A stretch of 64,000 bases of DNA from Sulfuricurvum sp. (GTDB lineage Bacteria > Campylobacterota > Campylobacteria > Campylobacterales > Sulfurimonadaceae): NCBI GenBank assembly GCA_020721585.1, contig DYMK01000011.1, positions 1-64,000 of the forward strand. The letters run 5' to 3'. This document shows positions 1 to 9,246 of the stretch, piece by piece. Positions within the stretch are counted from its first letter, which is position 1; each line of letters opens with the position of its first letter. Under the pieces are notes generated by a model. The model was not told the DNA's origin. It saw nothing but the letters and a program-made list of their open reading frames with translations, and ran no database searches. Both the position numbers and the translations under genes were made by a program.

Positions 1-22
1 AACAACAAAAATTAACTAACTT

Positions 23-709
23 TTAGGGGTATTCCTTTGCAATGCGAATTCGCCTCTGTTTAATTTCTTCATTTGCAAATTTTGTAATTATTTCATCAGT
101 TGATATATACTCACAAACTGATTTATTTCCCTTATCCTTATTGTCTGCTCTTGTTTGAACGAATCTAATCAATCTGTCTTCAAAATTATTAATTAATTCT
201 TCTGACATGATCTTTTTATCATTTTTCTTATCGCTTATAAATCTTTCTGTTTTTCTTTGAATAACTTCTGCCTCATTTGAATTTATTGTAAGTGATTTAT
301 TTTCATCTGTACCAATAACTATTGTGCAATTATTGTATGTAGTATGAGTTATTGGTTTAATTATATTTTGAAAATTTTGCGCATTATCTATTGATATGTT
401 GGTGCTTTCATCTTTTGATTCTTCTTTATTAAAAAATTCTTTTAAAGAGAGAAAGTGTTTTATAACTTCTTCTGTATGATTAGCTTCCATAAAAATTGGC
501 AGTAATGGTGCAGCAATCATTTGAATAAAATCAAATTCATAACTACCTTTTCTAACTTCACTAATCATAACATCTGTATTATGAATTGGTGTAGAACTTT
601 TGATTTCATCTGCCAACGAATTAAGACTTTTTGTTAATTCATATACACTGATTGGATTATCTGATTTAATTTTATATGTTAGTTTGTCACCAATTTTTTG
701 TGATTTCAT
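23..709 (-). CDS. Unknown 228-aa protein downstream of hsdR
   Basis: I do not recognise a named family. The protein is hydrophilic and lysine/glutamate rich, with no signal peptide and no clear membrane helix (residues 60-75 are mildly hydrophobic, around IAAPLLPIF). The N-terminal half has an alternating pattern typical of a small alpha/beta domain, and the C-terminal 80 residues are highly charged and end in KEYP. Its ATG overlaps the hsdR stop by 4 nt (ATGA), so it is probably translationally coupled to hsdR and part of the same restriction cassette. It is AT-rich compared with the core genes, which fits horizontal acquisition. The last 30 nt recur almost exactly at 47698-47731. An accessory role in defence is inference from context only. 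Confidence 0.75.
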   Translation of the reverse strand: MKSQKIGDKLTYKIKSDNPISVYELTKSLNSLADEIKSSTPIHNTDVMISEVRKGSYEFDFIQMIAAPLLPIFMEANHTEEVIKHFLSLKEFFNKEESKDESTNISIDNAQNFQNIIKPITHTTYNNCTIVIGTDENKSLTINSNEAEVIQRKTERFISDKKNDKKIMSEELINNFEDRLIRFVQTRADNKDKGNKSVCEYISTDEIITKFANEEIKQRRIRIAKEYP

Positions 710-3045
710 CTATAAATCTCTTTTTGCAATTCTAAATACTCATTCCCCATTTGAGGTATCCCACCAAAGTTTGATGCAACTTCTCTAATGGTTCCCAATC
801 CACTCAAATCCACTAACTTACCGAGCTTGTCATCATCCAACTCTTTCACACCGTCTTTACGGTATCGATCCAGTATAAATTCGATAAATTGTTTCGCTTT
901 TTCATTGTGATATTTTTCGACGAAATCGGAGTTCTCAACCGCTATAACTCTTTCATTACGGCTTTTGATATCCATGTTGAATGATAAGTGCGCCAATACA
1001 TCATAGATGTCACACTCTTGTGCTTCAAATATCTGTTTTAGATCATCCAATTGAGATTCATCGATATTCATCTCTTTGAGTTTATTGAGTAAGTCTTTAC
1101 GGTTTTTTGGATTGCTCCATATCTCTCTTAAGCCATTTTCATCGTTGTAAAATTTACCCAATACACCAATAAGTAATTCCAAATAATCTTCGGTTTTTAG
1201 TGGGATACCATCTTCGCCGACATAGGTTGTTTCGATATTTATGACTTTTAGCTTTTTACCTCTAATATCAATAGTCACTTTTTCTTTGTAATTTTGATGA
1301 TCTGTGGATTCCGTGTCAAGCACGGAATGACGGGGATTATCATCGTGTTCTAACGTTTCTTTGTCATCCCGAACTTGATTCGGGATCTCTTTTGCTTCTA
1401 TGGGCGAATCTTCTCCGTCCCATTTAGGGTCATAAAACAGATTCGTTGCCCCTACAAAATCCATAATGGTAAAAAAGTCTTTTCCCTCGTATACCCTCGT
1501 ACCTCGTCCAATGATCTGTTTAAACTCGGTCATGGATTTTATCGGTGCGGTTAAAACAACGTTTCTAACGTTTTTCGCATCAACACCCGTCGTTAACATC
1601 TTGGATGATGTTAGAATAGTTGGAATGTCTCTATCGTTGTTTTGAAACATCTCTAAAAAGTTTCTCCCTATGTCACCCTCATCGGAAGTGACCCTGACAC
1701 AATAATTATTATCTTTGATCGTTTTGAATTTATCGATTGCGATTTTCATATCGGAGGCATGAGATTGATTTACACAAAAAATGATGGTTTTATCGAGAGG
1801 ATTCATATTTTCTAAAATCGTTTTTGCTACCAATTCGGTTCGTTTAGGGATTACGATCTGTTTTTCAAACTGCTCTAGTGTAACGATTTGGCTTTCTAGC
1901 TCACCCGTAATAATATCGTTAGGATCAAATCTATATTCATCAATATTGGTTTGAATTCTTTTCACTTTATATGGTGTGAGGAATCCATCATTGATTCCAT
2001 CTTTGAGTGAATATTCATAGATAGGGTCACCAAAATATTTGTAAGTATCCCCGTTATCATCTCTCTTTGGAGTTGCTGTTAATCCCAAATGAACGGCAGA
2101 TTTGAAATGGTTTAGAATCTCTCTCCAACTACTCTCATCGTTTGCACTTCCTCTGTGGCACTCATCGATAATAATTAAATCAAAAAAGTTATGGGGATAT
2201 TGTTTGTAATAGGCAGTTACATCATCTTCGGTATTGGCTTCATCCGATTTTCTCTCGGCTATGGATTGATAAATAGCAAAAAAGACATTGGCATTGGTGG
2301 GGACTTTTCCCCCTCTTTTTTTAATCTCTTTGCCGTTGATTCGTACACAATCCTTTTCCAAGGGGTTAAACGTATTCATCGATTGATCGGCTAATACGTT
2401 TCTATCTGCTAAAAATAAAACTTTTGGTCTGCGATCACTTCCGTCTCGATTCCATTTGGATTGAAACAATCGATAGACGATTTGAAAAGAGATATAGGTT
2501 TTACCTGTACCCGTTGCGAGAGTGAGTAATACTCTATCATCTCCGTTGGCTATCGCTTCAATCGTTTTTTGAACCGCAATTTGTTGATAGAAACGAGGTT
2601 TCATTGACCCTTCGATATGAAAAGGATAGGTAATTATTGCTTCTTGTTTGGTTTGTGGCTGTCCGTATTTTCGCTCAAATAGTTCGATTGGTGTCGGATA
2701 ACTCTCGATCCATCGTCCATTACCCTCTTTTAATGAGTGTTCGTAGATTTTATGTCCATTCGTCGTATAGACATAATCGATGCGGAGTTTTTCAGCGTAG
2801 TTGATCGATTGTTGCAATCCATCTAAAGGGTCTTTGTTTTCAGCTTTGGCTTCGATGATGGCTAGGTTGGTATTTTTGTAGGTCAGGAGGTAATCGACAA
2901 AATATTGTTTACCTCTTTTGTTACCAATAAGTTTACGTCCATCCGTAAAGAAATACTCCCTAACAATATGGGATTCGTTCCATTCACTCTCTTTGATTCT
3001 TGGGTCAATAAGTTTTGAACGAGTATCTGATTCAGAGAGTGCCAT
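706..3045 (-). CDS. hsdR: Type I restriction enzyme R subunit (HsdR-like helicase-nuclease)
   Basis: ATP-dependent DNA translocase/endonuclease subunit of a type I restriction-modification complex. An N-terminal HSDR_N-like nuclease domain (residues ~1-110) carries VDYLL followed by IIEAKAE, the D...ExK core. A superfamily 2 helicase follows, with ATGTGKT (Walker A), DECH (motif II), LTATPKR (motif III) and QIIGRGTR (motif VI). The C-terminal ~200 residues resemble the EcoEI R C-terminal domain. I chose ATG 3045, preceded by GGTGGA, over an upstream TTG at 3090; family members start with a similar SESDTR sequence. No hsdM or hsdS is visible: the 5' neighbour is mutS7, so partners would have to lie beyond position 1 or elsewhere. 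Residues ~552-580 come from an inserted palindrome pair. Confidence 0.9.
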   Translation of the reverse strand: MALSESDTRSKLIDPRIKESEWNESHIVREYFFTDGRKLIGNKRGKQYFVDYLLTYKNTNLAIIEAKAENKDPLDGLQQSINYAEKLRIDYVYTTNGHKIYEHSLKEGNGRWIESYPTPIELFERKYGQPQTKQEAIITYPFHIEGSMKPRFYQQIAVQKTIEAIANGDDRVLLTLATGTGKTYISFQIVYRLFQSKWNRDGSDRRPKVLFLADRNVLADQSMNTFNPLEKDCVRINGKEIKKRGGKVPTNANVFFAIYQSIAERKSDEANTEDDVTAYYKQYPHNFFDLIIIDECHRGSANDESSWREILNHFKSAVHLGLTATPKRDDNGDTYKYFGDPIYEYSLKDGINDGFLTPYKVKRIQTNIDEYRFDPNDIITGELESQIVTLEQFEKQIVIPKRTELVAKTILENMNPLDKTIIFCVNQSHASDMKIAIDKFKTIKDNNYCVRVTSDEGDIGRNFLEMFQNNDRDIPTILTSSKMLTTGVDAKNVRNVVLTAPIKSMTEFKQIIGRGTRVYEGKDFFTIMDFVGATNLFYDPKWDGEDSPIEAKEIPNQVRDDKETLEHDDNPRHSVLDTESTDHQNYKEKVTIDIRGKKLKVINIETTYVGEDGIPLKTEDYLELLIGVLGKFYNDENGLREIWSNPKNRKDLLNKLKEMNIDESQLDDLKQIFEAQECDIYDVLAHLSFNMDIKSRNERVIAVENSDFVEKYHNEKAKQFIEFILDRYRKDGVKELDDDKLGKLVDLSGLGTIREVASNFGGIPQMGNEYLELQKEIYR
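1305..1389. repeat. Inverted pair of short palindromes inserted in-frame in hsdR
   Basis: There are two hairpins with 8-bp perfect arms and 5-nt loops. One has arms 1308-1315/1321-1328 (ATTCCGTG) and loop 1316-1320; the other has arms 1366-1373/1379-1386 (ATCCCGAA) and loop 1374-1378. Each is flanked on one side by GTCA, at 1329-1332 on the minus strand and 1363-1366 on the plus strand, so the units face each other. They are read through in the hsdR frame, giving peptide pieces such as NQVRDDK and RHSVLDTEST in what looks like a linker after the helicase domain. This is the style of REP/BIME or Rickettsia palindromic elements. A third unit pair with the same geometry lies at 51376-51429. Confidence 0.8.
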
Positions 3046-3138
3046 TATCGATTCCACCGCTTTGCTATAAGTAGTCACTATTTTAGCCAAAACAATGTCA
3101 ATCTAACGCTTAAACAATCAATACTTCAAAACAGGACT

Positions 3139-6060
3139 TCACGTTTCGCTATAACTGAGCTTAAGCCCCTCTTCACTCATCACAAACCCTTGAATCGCAA
3201 TTTTCCCCTCATGGACGAGGCGATGGTGCTTGGCACAAAGAGGTATCAAATTGTAGCGGTGATTCATCCCATAGTGACCGATAGCACCGTTGGCATCGGC
3301 GTGAGCTTGGGGCGTGATATGATGCACTTCATCCACCGCTTCGTCGCATAAGGCACATTTTGTGAGGTAGAGTTTAGGGTTATAACGGCTTTTTTTCTCC
3401 CGTTTGAGCATCGACGCATCATTGGTTTTGTCGGTGATACGCCCCCGAATTTCGTACGCTTTTTTTAAAAAGGTTTCGTCCATATGGAGCGATTTGGCAA
3501 ACTCCAATCCATACAACGTACTGCCACTGCCACTTTTGAGCTTACGGTCATAGACCAATTTATCGTTGATTTCATCGTAATAAACCCCCAAATGCAACAA
3601 CACAATTTCGCGCGCTTTTTGGATTTCAACAAGCGATGAGAGCTGATGCAAATGGGTCGCAAAGATAAACAAACTCCCAATCTCGCGGAGTTTGAGAATC
3701 GCACTGGCAACAATAGCAAGTGCCGATTGCGTCTCCGTACCATGACTGATCTCATCCCCTAAAATAAGGCTGTTTTCGGTCGCACGGTTAAAAATATTGC
3801 GCAATTCCAACATCTCCACCGCAAAGGTCGAAAGCCCTTTGTAGAGATTGTCTTTACTGACGATACGGGTGAGGAGTTTATCAATGGGGGAAAAGCGCAT
3901 CATCACACACGGGACAAAAAAGCCCCCTTGCGCCATCACCACTGCCAAACCGATGCTCTTCATGAGGGAGGATTTACCGCTGGAGTTGATTCCATAGAGC
4001 AATACCCCTTTGACATTTTCGCCGTTTTCGATCGTAGTGTGTTCCGCATACGTGTGCTGATCAACTGCGCCTAAAAAAAGATCGTTGGGGACAAAGATAC
4101 CGTTCTCTTCGCGGGATTCGATGAGAGGATGGCGCAATCCAACGGTCTCAATAAAGGCTTTTTCACAAGGGACAATGGTGGGGCGGACATAACGGAACTG
4201 TTTGGCACATTTGGCACCGCTTAAACTCACATCAACCACCGCTAAAAACCCAATGAGATGCTCTATCGCGTGGGAAAAACGTCGTTCGATGATCTCTAAC
4301 TCGTGAGCATACCGCTCTTTGACCTGTGCGATCATCCGCGATTTGGCTCCCGCATTTTCGATGGAGAGTTCATCCAACAACGACGAAGAGAGTTTGACCG
4401 TCGTTTTGAGTTTACGAATCTGAAAATCACGGAAAAAGTAGTGCTGCCCCTCTAGGGTAAAAAAGCTATTATAAAGGGATTCTTCAACACTCACATACCG
4501 ATTACGGGTCATCAACAAATGATACCCCTCACTCTCCAACCACCCAATGGAGGCATAGGATCCTCCTGAATCAAAAAACGAATCAATGTGCCCAATGATC
4601 CCCTCTAGTTTGGAAAGATTACGGTTTTGAAGCTGTAAAAGGGCATCGATGGAGGGGTCAATCCCCGTATTAAAGAGATTTTCATCCACCTGATCGCGTG
4701 AAAATTTGGCGCACGCATCGATGTCAAAAATCCGTCGCATCTCAGAGGCACACTGCGCACACGCTTGCGCGCTGTCGTGATCGTACGCAATCCCAAGACC
4801 CTTGGCATCCTCAAACAACGACTCTGCCGCTGTCAGTGAGGCGTAAAAATAGGACAATTCAAACGGATGCAGTTTCCCCAATTTCAACCGGCGCACGATA
4901 CGTTCTAAATCATACACCGTTTTGAGTTTGGTCTCCAAGGGGGCGATATGCTCCCCCATTTTATCGATCAGATCGTACCGTTCTTCGAGAAGTTTTACAT
5001 CGCAAATGGGATTGAGCAACCGTTCCCGCAAGAGCCGTTTTCCCATCGCCGTGGAGGTTTTATCGATAAGTTTAAGTAAGGTCATCTCATCGGCATCGCG
5101 GGAGATAATCCCCAATTGTTCGGTGGCATTGTTCCCCAAATACATATAGCGATTGGTTCCCAAAAACGTAGGTCGATTCATCTTCTCGATGATCGCAGGG
5201 TCATGGTCGATAATAACGTTAATGAGGATACACAACGCTTCGGAGGTATACGGATACCGCTCCAAATCGAGATATTCAATGGGACTTAACAAAGAGCGTA
5301 TCTGATAAATCCGTTCAAAAAGGGCATTTTGGTAATCGATCCGTAGCCGTTTGTCGTTTTGGGAAGTACGATGGTGATTATTAATCTCCAAATAACGGTT
5401 TACCTCTTCAGAATCAATCTCTTCTGAACAAAAGGTCACCACCACTTCGGAGGTTTGGTAGCTTTGCAGTAGCGTAAAAACTTCATCCAGTGCATACGTT
5501 TTGTCTTCCCGTGTTCCGTGAATTTCGTTGATGAGGGTTTTACCCGTCCCCACATCGATGGCAGCGTATCCGACCGAATAGACCCCATGGTTTTGATCGA
5601 TGAGCAGTGAGGCGATGTAATTTTCGCTTACTTCAGCGATGTAATCAAAATTCGTCCCCGGAGAGATAATATTGGCAATATAGCGACGGATATGGGGGAC
5701 AACCCCTTGCTGTCGAACCAACACGATGGTGTATTTTTTGGACTGTACCAAACGCGAAAGATACCGCTCGATAGAGACGGTCGGAACCCCCGCTAAAAGG
5801 GGATTTTGGAGCGAATTTTCGAGAATGGTCTTGTTTTTACGGGTGAGTTGGATATTGAGAAATTCGGCAACCTCTTTGGCTTTACCGATTTTCATCTCCT
5901 CATTATTGACTTCATACACCTCGAAAAACGATCCCACTTCGATGATGACGAGGGTATCAAAACCGTATTTGGCTTCGCAGAGGGCTTGGAGCTGGAAATA
6001 GATTTCGGAGAGGAGCTTGGTTTTGTCGTTGAGAATTGATCCAATCTCTTCTGTCGTCAT
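3139..6060 (-). CDS. mutS: MutS7-type mismatch repair ATPase with C-terminal HNH nuclease
   Basis: Large MutS homologue (973 aa). The N-terminal mismatch-recognition domain has GSFFEVYE near residues 45-52, matching the Phe-X-Glu wedge of MutS1-like proteins. Connector, lever and clamp domains follow. The ATPase has Walker A (INSSGKSS, near residue 690) and Walker B ([11 protein letters not shown], near 765). After about residue 900 there is an HNH domain: CALC, VHHI, then [14 protein letters not shown]. MutS fused to HNH is the MutS7 layout known from Campylobacterota, octocoral mitochondria and giant viruses. These organisms generally lack MutL, so the fused nuclease may replace the MutL nicking step (inference). 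ATG 6060 has GGAG upstream; an in-frame GTG lies two codons earlier. A TATAAT on the minus strand at 6095-6100 is a plausible promoter. Confidence 0.92.
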   Translation of the reverse strand: MTTEEIGSILNDKTKLLSEIYFQLQALCEAKYGFDTLVIIEVGSFFEVYEVNNEEMKIGKAKEVAEFLNIQLTRKNKTILENSLQNPLLAGVPTVSIERYLSRLVQSKKYTIVLVRQQGVVPHIRRYIANIISPGTNFDYIAEVSENYIASLLIDQNHGVYSVGYAAIDVGTGKTLINEIHGTREDKTYALDEVFTLLQSYQTSEVVVTFCSEEIDSEEVNRYLEINNHHRTSQNDKRLRIDYQNALFERIYQIRSLLSPIEYLDLERYPYTSEALCILINVIIDHDPAIIEKMNRPTFLGTNRYMYLGNNATEQLGIISRDADEMTLLKLIDKTSTAMGKRLLRERLLNPICDVKLLEERYDLIDKMGEHIAPLETKLKTVYDLERIVRRLKLGKLHPFELSYFYASLTAAESLFEDAKGLGIAYDHDSAQACAQCASEMRRIFDIDACAKFSRDQVDENLFNTGIDPSIDALLQLQNRNLSKLEGIIGHIDSFFDSGGSYASIGWLESEGYHLLMTRNRYVSVEESLYNSFFTLEGQHYFFRDFQIRKLKTTVKLSSSLLDELSIENAGAKSRMIAQVKERYAHELEIIERRFSHAIEHLIGFLAVVDVSLSGAKCAKQFRYVRPTIVPCEKAFIETVGLRHPLIESREENGIFVPNDLFLGAVDQHTYAEHTTIENGENVKGVLLYGINSSGKSSLMKSIGLAVVMAQGGFFVPCVMMRFSPIDKLLTRIVSKDNLYKGLSTFAVEMLELRNIFNRATENSLILGDEISHGTETQSALAIVASAILKLREIGSLFIFATHLHQLSSLVEIQKAREIVLLHLGVYYDEINDKLVYDRKLKSGSGSTLYGLEFAKSLHMDETFLKKAYEIRGRITDKTNDASMLKREKKSRYNPKLYLTKCALCDEAVDEVHHITPQAHADANGAIGHYGMNHRYNLIPLCAKHHRLVHEGKIAIQGFVMSEEGLKLSYSET

Positions 6061-6121
6061 TATCACTCCGTATTATGTTAAATATCGTTTATGTATTATA
6101 TGATTTCTGTTCTAAAATTGG

Positions 6122-6127
6122 TATATT
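6122..6127 (+). promoter_or_regulatory. Candidate -10 of the brnT-remnant/brnA locus
   Basis: TATATT precedes the vestigial brnT start at 6134 and is divergent from the mutS7 -10 at 6095-6100. No convincing -35 was seen. Confidence 0.35.
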
Positions 6128-6133
6128 AGTGGT

Positions 6134-6222
6134 GTGAAATTTAAAATCGCTTAGGTGCGATCCGAATTATTTCCGTGAGACGATCACGGCACGTGGAGGT
6201 AAATTATTATGAAAACAGCTAA
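6134..6222 (+). pseudogene. brnT: BrnT toxin remnant (most of the gene deleted)
   Basis: A GTG at 6134 opens a frame reading MKFKIA and then a stop, like the first residues of a BrnT toxin. In another frame, 6145-6222 encodes a 25-residue tail, ending in stop 6220-6222, that contains IRIISVRRS followed by NYYENS. This matches the usual BrnT C-terminus (RIISARxA...YE). About 60 codons of the RNase toxin are therefore missing and the two ends are out of frame. The tail still overlaps the brnA start by 14 nt, the usual brnT-brnA junction. Confidence 0.7.
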
Positions 6223-6436
6223 AGAGTTTGACGAAGCCTTTGATAAGGGAGAGGAGATTACTGAGTTTGTCGATTGGTCTGCCTCGCGTCGCCCGAATCT
6301 GGAACAAAAACGGGTAAATCTTGATCTCCCAATATGGATGATCGAGAGACTCGATTATGAAGCCAAACGACTGGGAGTCGCTCGACAAGCGATCATGAAA
6401 ATGTTTTTAGCCCAACATTTGGAAAAAGCGGGCTAA
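6209..6436 (+). CDS. brnA: BrnA/CopG-family antitoxin (orphaned)
   Basis: A 75-aa ribbon-helix-helix protein of the CopG/BrnA antitoxin type. The N-terminal region has AKEFDEAFDKGE, followed by the RHH core RVNLDLPIWMIERLD and a helix with RLGVARQAIMKMF. Such antitoxins bind the BrnT toxin through one part and operator DNA through the RHH dimer, repressing their own operon. The ATG at 6209 has GGAGG about 10 nt upstream. The cognate toxin is reduced to end fragments, so this is an antitoxin-only locus. It may persist as a DNA-binding repressor or as protection against related toxins (inference). Confidence 0.85.
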   Translation: MKTAKEFDEAFDKGEEITEFVDWSASRRPNLEQKRVNLDLPIWMIERLDYEAKRLGVARQAIMKMFLAQHLEKAG

Positions 6437-6441
6437 AAACG

Positions 6442-9243
6442 TCACACACCATACTCTCGTAATTGTTTTAAATAGGGTCTCAATGCGTGAAGTTTTGCCG
6501 TATACGCAAACTTTTCCTCCCGATTTTTCGCCGCACTTTCGAGTTCTTGCGCGATTTTTGCTATCTCATCAAAACACAACGAGGCAGCACCACTTTTAAG
6601 ATTATGGGCATTGATCTGAATTTTTGTCCAATCATTCTCCATAATCCCTTCGTGGAGATTTTTTTCGAGGGTATCGAGAGAGGAAACGTAACTTTCAAAC
6701 AATCGACCGATGATTTTTTCGGGATATTTCATCTTCTCTTTGACATTTAGCAGTGCTTGCTCTATAGTAAAATCAAGAAGAATCTCTTCATCAACCACCA
6801 CCGTAGCGTGACTGTACCGTTCTAAAAGTGTTTCAAACGCTTTCATATCAATGGGCTTGCTCAGATAATCATCCATCCCTAAAGCAAGAAATTTCTCTTT
6901 ATCTCCCTCAAGGGCATTGGCGGTCAGCGCCACGATGGGAGTAGTGATACCCAACTCCTCTTTGATGATTTTGGTCGCATCCATACCATTCATCACCGGC
7001 ATATTGATGTCCATGAGGATAAGATCAAACGATTCTGTTTGTACGGTATTCACCGCTTCTTGACCATTATGGACAAAGGTGTACTGGATTTTAAACTGAT
7101 CTAACAACGCTGACATAAAAAATCGGTTTATCTCATAATCTTCTGCAATTAAAATTTTAAGCCCTAGGTGTTTGGTTTGCTTGGTTGTGAGATCACGTTT
7201 GATCACGTTTAATCGCGCCAGTTGGTTGTACAACAGGGAGGGAAATTCATCGAAATTGTCGATCTGATGGCACCGTTTATCATCAAGATTTGTGGTCGTC
7301 TTGGATAAAAAGATAACTTTTGCCGTGTTAAACTGCCTCAACAGGGATTCATTATTTCCTAGAACAATCGCATTAGGGGTATCGAGTGTTTCGTTGTATG
7401 CTTTTAAAATAGAAAACGGCAATTTATACGCTTCAAGCTGTTGTGATACCCGTGTTTCCATCGCCTCATTCATACCCAAAAGATAGAGGTTAAACGGGCT
7501 TAGATGCTCTTTAAGTGTCCCTTTTAGGTCACATTTTTCATAGGGTATATCAAAATAAAATCGACTTCCCTCCCCCTCGTTACTCTCCACCAAAAGCTCA
7601 CTTCCCATGAGTTTCACCAAACGGCTGGAGATACTAAGCCCCAATCCCGTCCCCCCAAATTTTCGGGTGGTGGAACTGTCTGCTTGGGAAAAAGGTTCAA
7701 AAATTTTCTTGACTCGATCACGTGCAATACCAATACCGCTATCGTGGATACTAAATTGAATCGTCGCGTGATTCCCATGGAGAACTTTTTTCAGTGTGAT
7801 CCGTACTGTTCCCTCTTTGGGGGTGAATTTGATCGCATTGCCGATAAGGTTGATCAGTATTTGCTTGATATGAAAACTATCTATCTCAATGCACTCTCCC
7901 AAAGAGGGGTCTATCTCAATGATATAGGCGATATTTTTCTCTTTCGCTTTACCCGATAGGAGGACAAAGGTCTCTTCAAACTCCATAAAAGGGTTTATTT
8001 TGATCCGTTCTATCTCACTTTGCGCACTCTCTAATTTGGAAAAATCAAGGATGTCATTGATGATTTGGATCAAAGTTTTACTGGAATTTCGGATCAGATC
8101 TACGTAGCGACTTTGTTTGGTATCTAACGAGGATTTGGCTAAAAGTTCTGAAAATCCCAGTACCGCATTCATGGGCGTTCGGATCTCATGCGACATATTG
8201 GCTAAAAAAGTGGATTTCTCTTGGACAATCTCGTGCGACCGAATGCGAGCATCCTCTATCTCGGTAATATCAGTAAACGTTGCCAAATAGGTCATTTTGC
8301 TCTCCACCGTAATTGAGGCAACTTTGACGCTGTAGATTTGTCCATTAATCATCGCTAAATGGGTTTTAGTGGGTTCGTGCCGTATCGGCTCTGCCCAAGA
8401 ACTATTGCCCGTATTGGTTAAAAAATTCTCTTTTGGGGTAAAAAGTTCACAAAGACATTTATGATTTTCTTTAAATGCTGCCAAAGAGGCAAAGCCAAAT
8501 ACTTCTTGAAATTTTTTATTGATCTGAACAACGCCCCGTTCCTCGTCAAACAACACAATGATGCTCTCTTGATTGTCAAGGATTTGAGAAACGCGATTTT
8601 TTTGTGTCTCAAGATGGTTTTGATAAATGATCCTCTCGGTCATGTCGCGTCTCAGCCCCATAAACTCAACAATTTCCCCCTCTTTGTTCAGCAAGGGAAC
8701 GATGGTAGCATACACATGGTACGTTGAGCCATCTTTTGCTTTATTGGGTAAGGTACCCTGCCAAATTTTTTTACCCCGTATGGTTTTCCACAGGTCGCTA
8801 AAAACAGAAGAGGGATGATCGGGATGGCGGATGATGCTGTGCGTTTTTCCCAGCAATTCCTCTTTACTGTAACCACTAATATCCACAAAATTATCGTTGA
8901 CATAGTTGATATTTCCCTGCAAATCGGTGGTACTGACAATAAGGGAGAGATCAATAGCCTCTTTGTATTGCCTGAAAATATAGATCATATCCTCATTTTC
9001 ATCGGAGGTTTTGTGGAGAGATGCTTTGAGACTGGCGTTTTGGTCTCGAATCCGTTTGTTCGCTTTTTCAAGGTCTTGGGAATTGAGATCAATGGTATGC
9101 TCTAAAAATTTCTTCTCTTCGTAAAATTGATCATAACTTTTAGAAATATCCTCGATAAAGCCCATCATCCCTTTTGGCATTGTTGAAAGATCAAAAGTAT
9201 CGCCAAAATGTCTTTTGATCTGTCTAATGAGCAATCGGTGCAT
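6442..9243 (-). CDS. Hybrid sensor histidine kinase (PAS-PAS-HisKA-HATPase-REC-HPt)
   Basis: A 933-aa phosphorelay kinase without evident membrane helices. In order: N-terminal coiled coil (~30-95); PAS/PAC (~95-205, with SGYSKEELLGK); a second PAS (~220-330); HisKA with phospho-acceptor His352 in MSHEIRTPMN; HATPase with N-box NLIGNAIKFTP (~465) and G-boxes DSGIGIA and GGTGLGLSI; a degenerate receiver-like segment (~580-680); a true REC with Asp745 in LMDINMPVMNG; and HPt with His880 in AHNLKSGAAS. A complete internal His-Asp-His relay is thus present, needing only a downstream receiver. Its start is 3 nt from the end of the FIST gene, which probably supplies the input signal. Confidence 0.93.
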   Translation of the reverse strand: MHRLLIRQIKRHFGDTFDLSTMPKGMMGFIEDISKSYDQFYEEKKFLEHTIDLNSQDLEKANKRIRDQNASLKASLHKTSDENEDMIYIFRQYKEAIDLSLIVSTTDLQGNINYVNDNFVDISGYSKEELLGKTHSIIRHPDHPSSVFSDLWKTIRGKKIWQGTLPNKAKDGSTYHVYATIVPLLNKEGEIVEFMGLRRDMTERIIYQNHLETQKNRVSQILDNQESIIVLFDEERGVVQINKKFQEVFGFASLAAFKENHKCLCELFTPKENFLTNTGNSSWAEPIRHEPTKTHLAMINGQIYSVKVASITVESKMTYLATFTDITEIEDARIRSHEIVQEKSTFLANMSHEIRTPMNAVLGFSELLAKSSLDTKQSRYVDLIRNSSKTLIQIINDILDFSKLESAQSEIERIKINPFMEFEETFVLLSGKAKEKNIAYIIEIDPSLGECIEIDSFHIKQILINLIGNAIKFTPKEGTVRITLKKVLHGNHATIQFSIHDSGIGIARDRVKKIFEPFSQADSSTTRKFGGTGLGLSISSRLVKLMGSELLVESNEGEGSRFYFDIPYEKCDLKGTLKEHLSPFNLYLLGMNEAMETRVSQQLEAYKLPFSILKAYNETLDTPNAIVLGNNESLLRQFNTAKVIFLSKTTTNLDDKRCHQIDNFDEFPSLLYNQLARLNVIKRDLTTKQTKHLGLKILIAEDYEINRFFMSALLDQFKIQYTFVHNGQEAVNTVQTESFDLILMDINMPVMNGMDATKIIKEELGITTPIVALTANALEGDKEKFLALGMDDYLSKPIDMKAFETLLERYSHATVVVDEEILLDFTIEQALLNVKEKMKYPEKIIGRLFESYVSSLDTLEKNLHEGIMENDWTKIQINAHNLKSGAASLCFDEIAKIAQELESAAKNREEKFAYTAKLHALRPYLKQLREYGV

Positions 9244-9246
9244 GGT

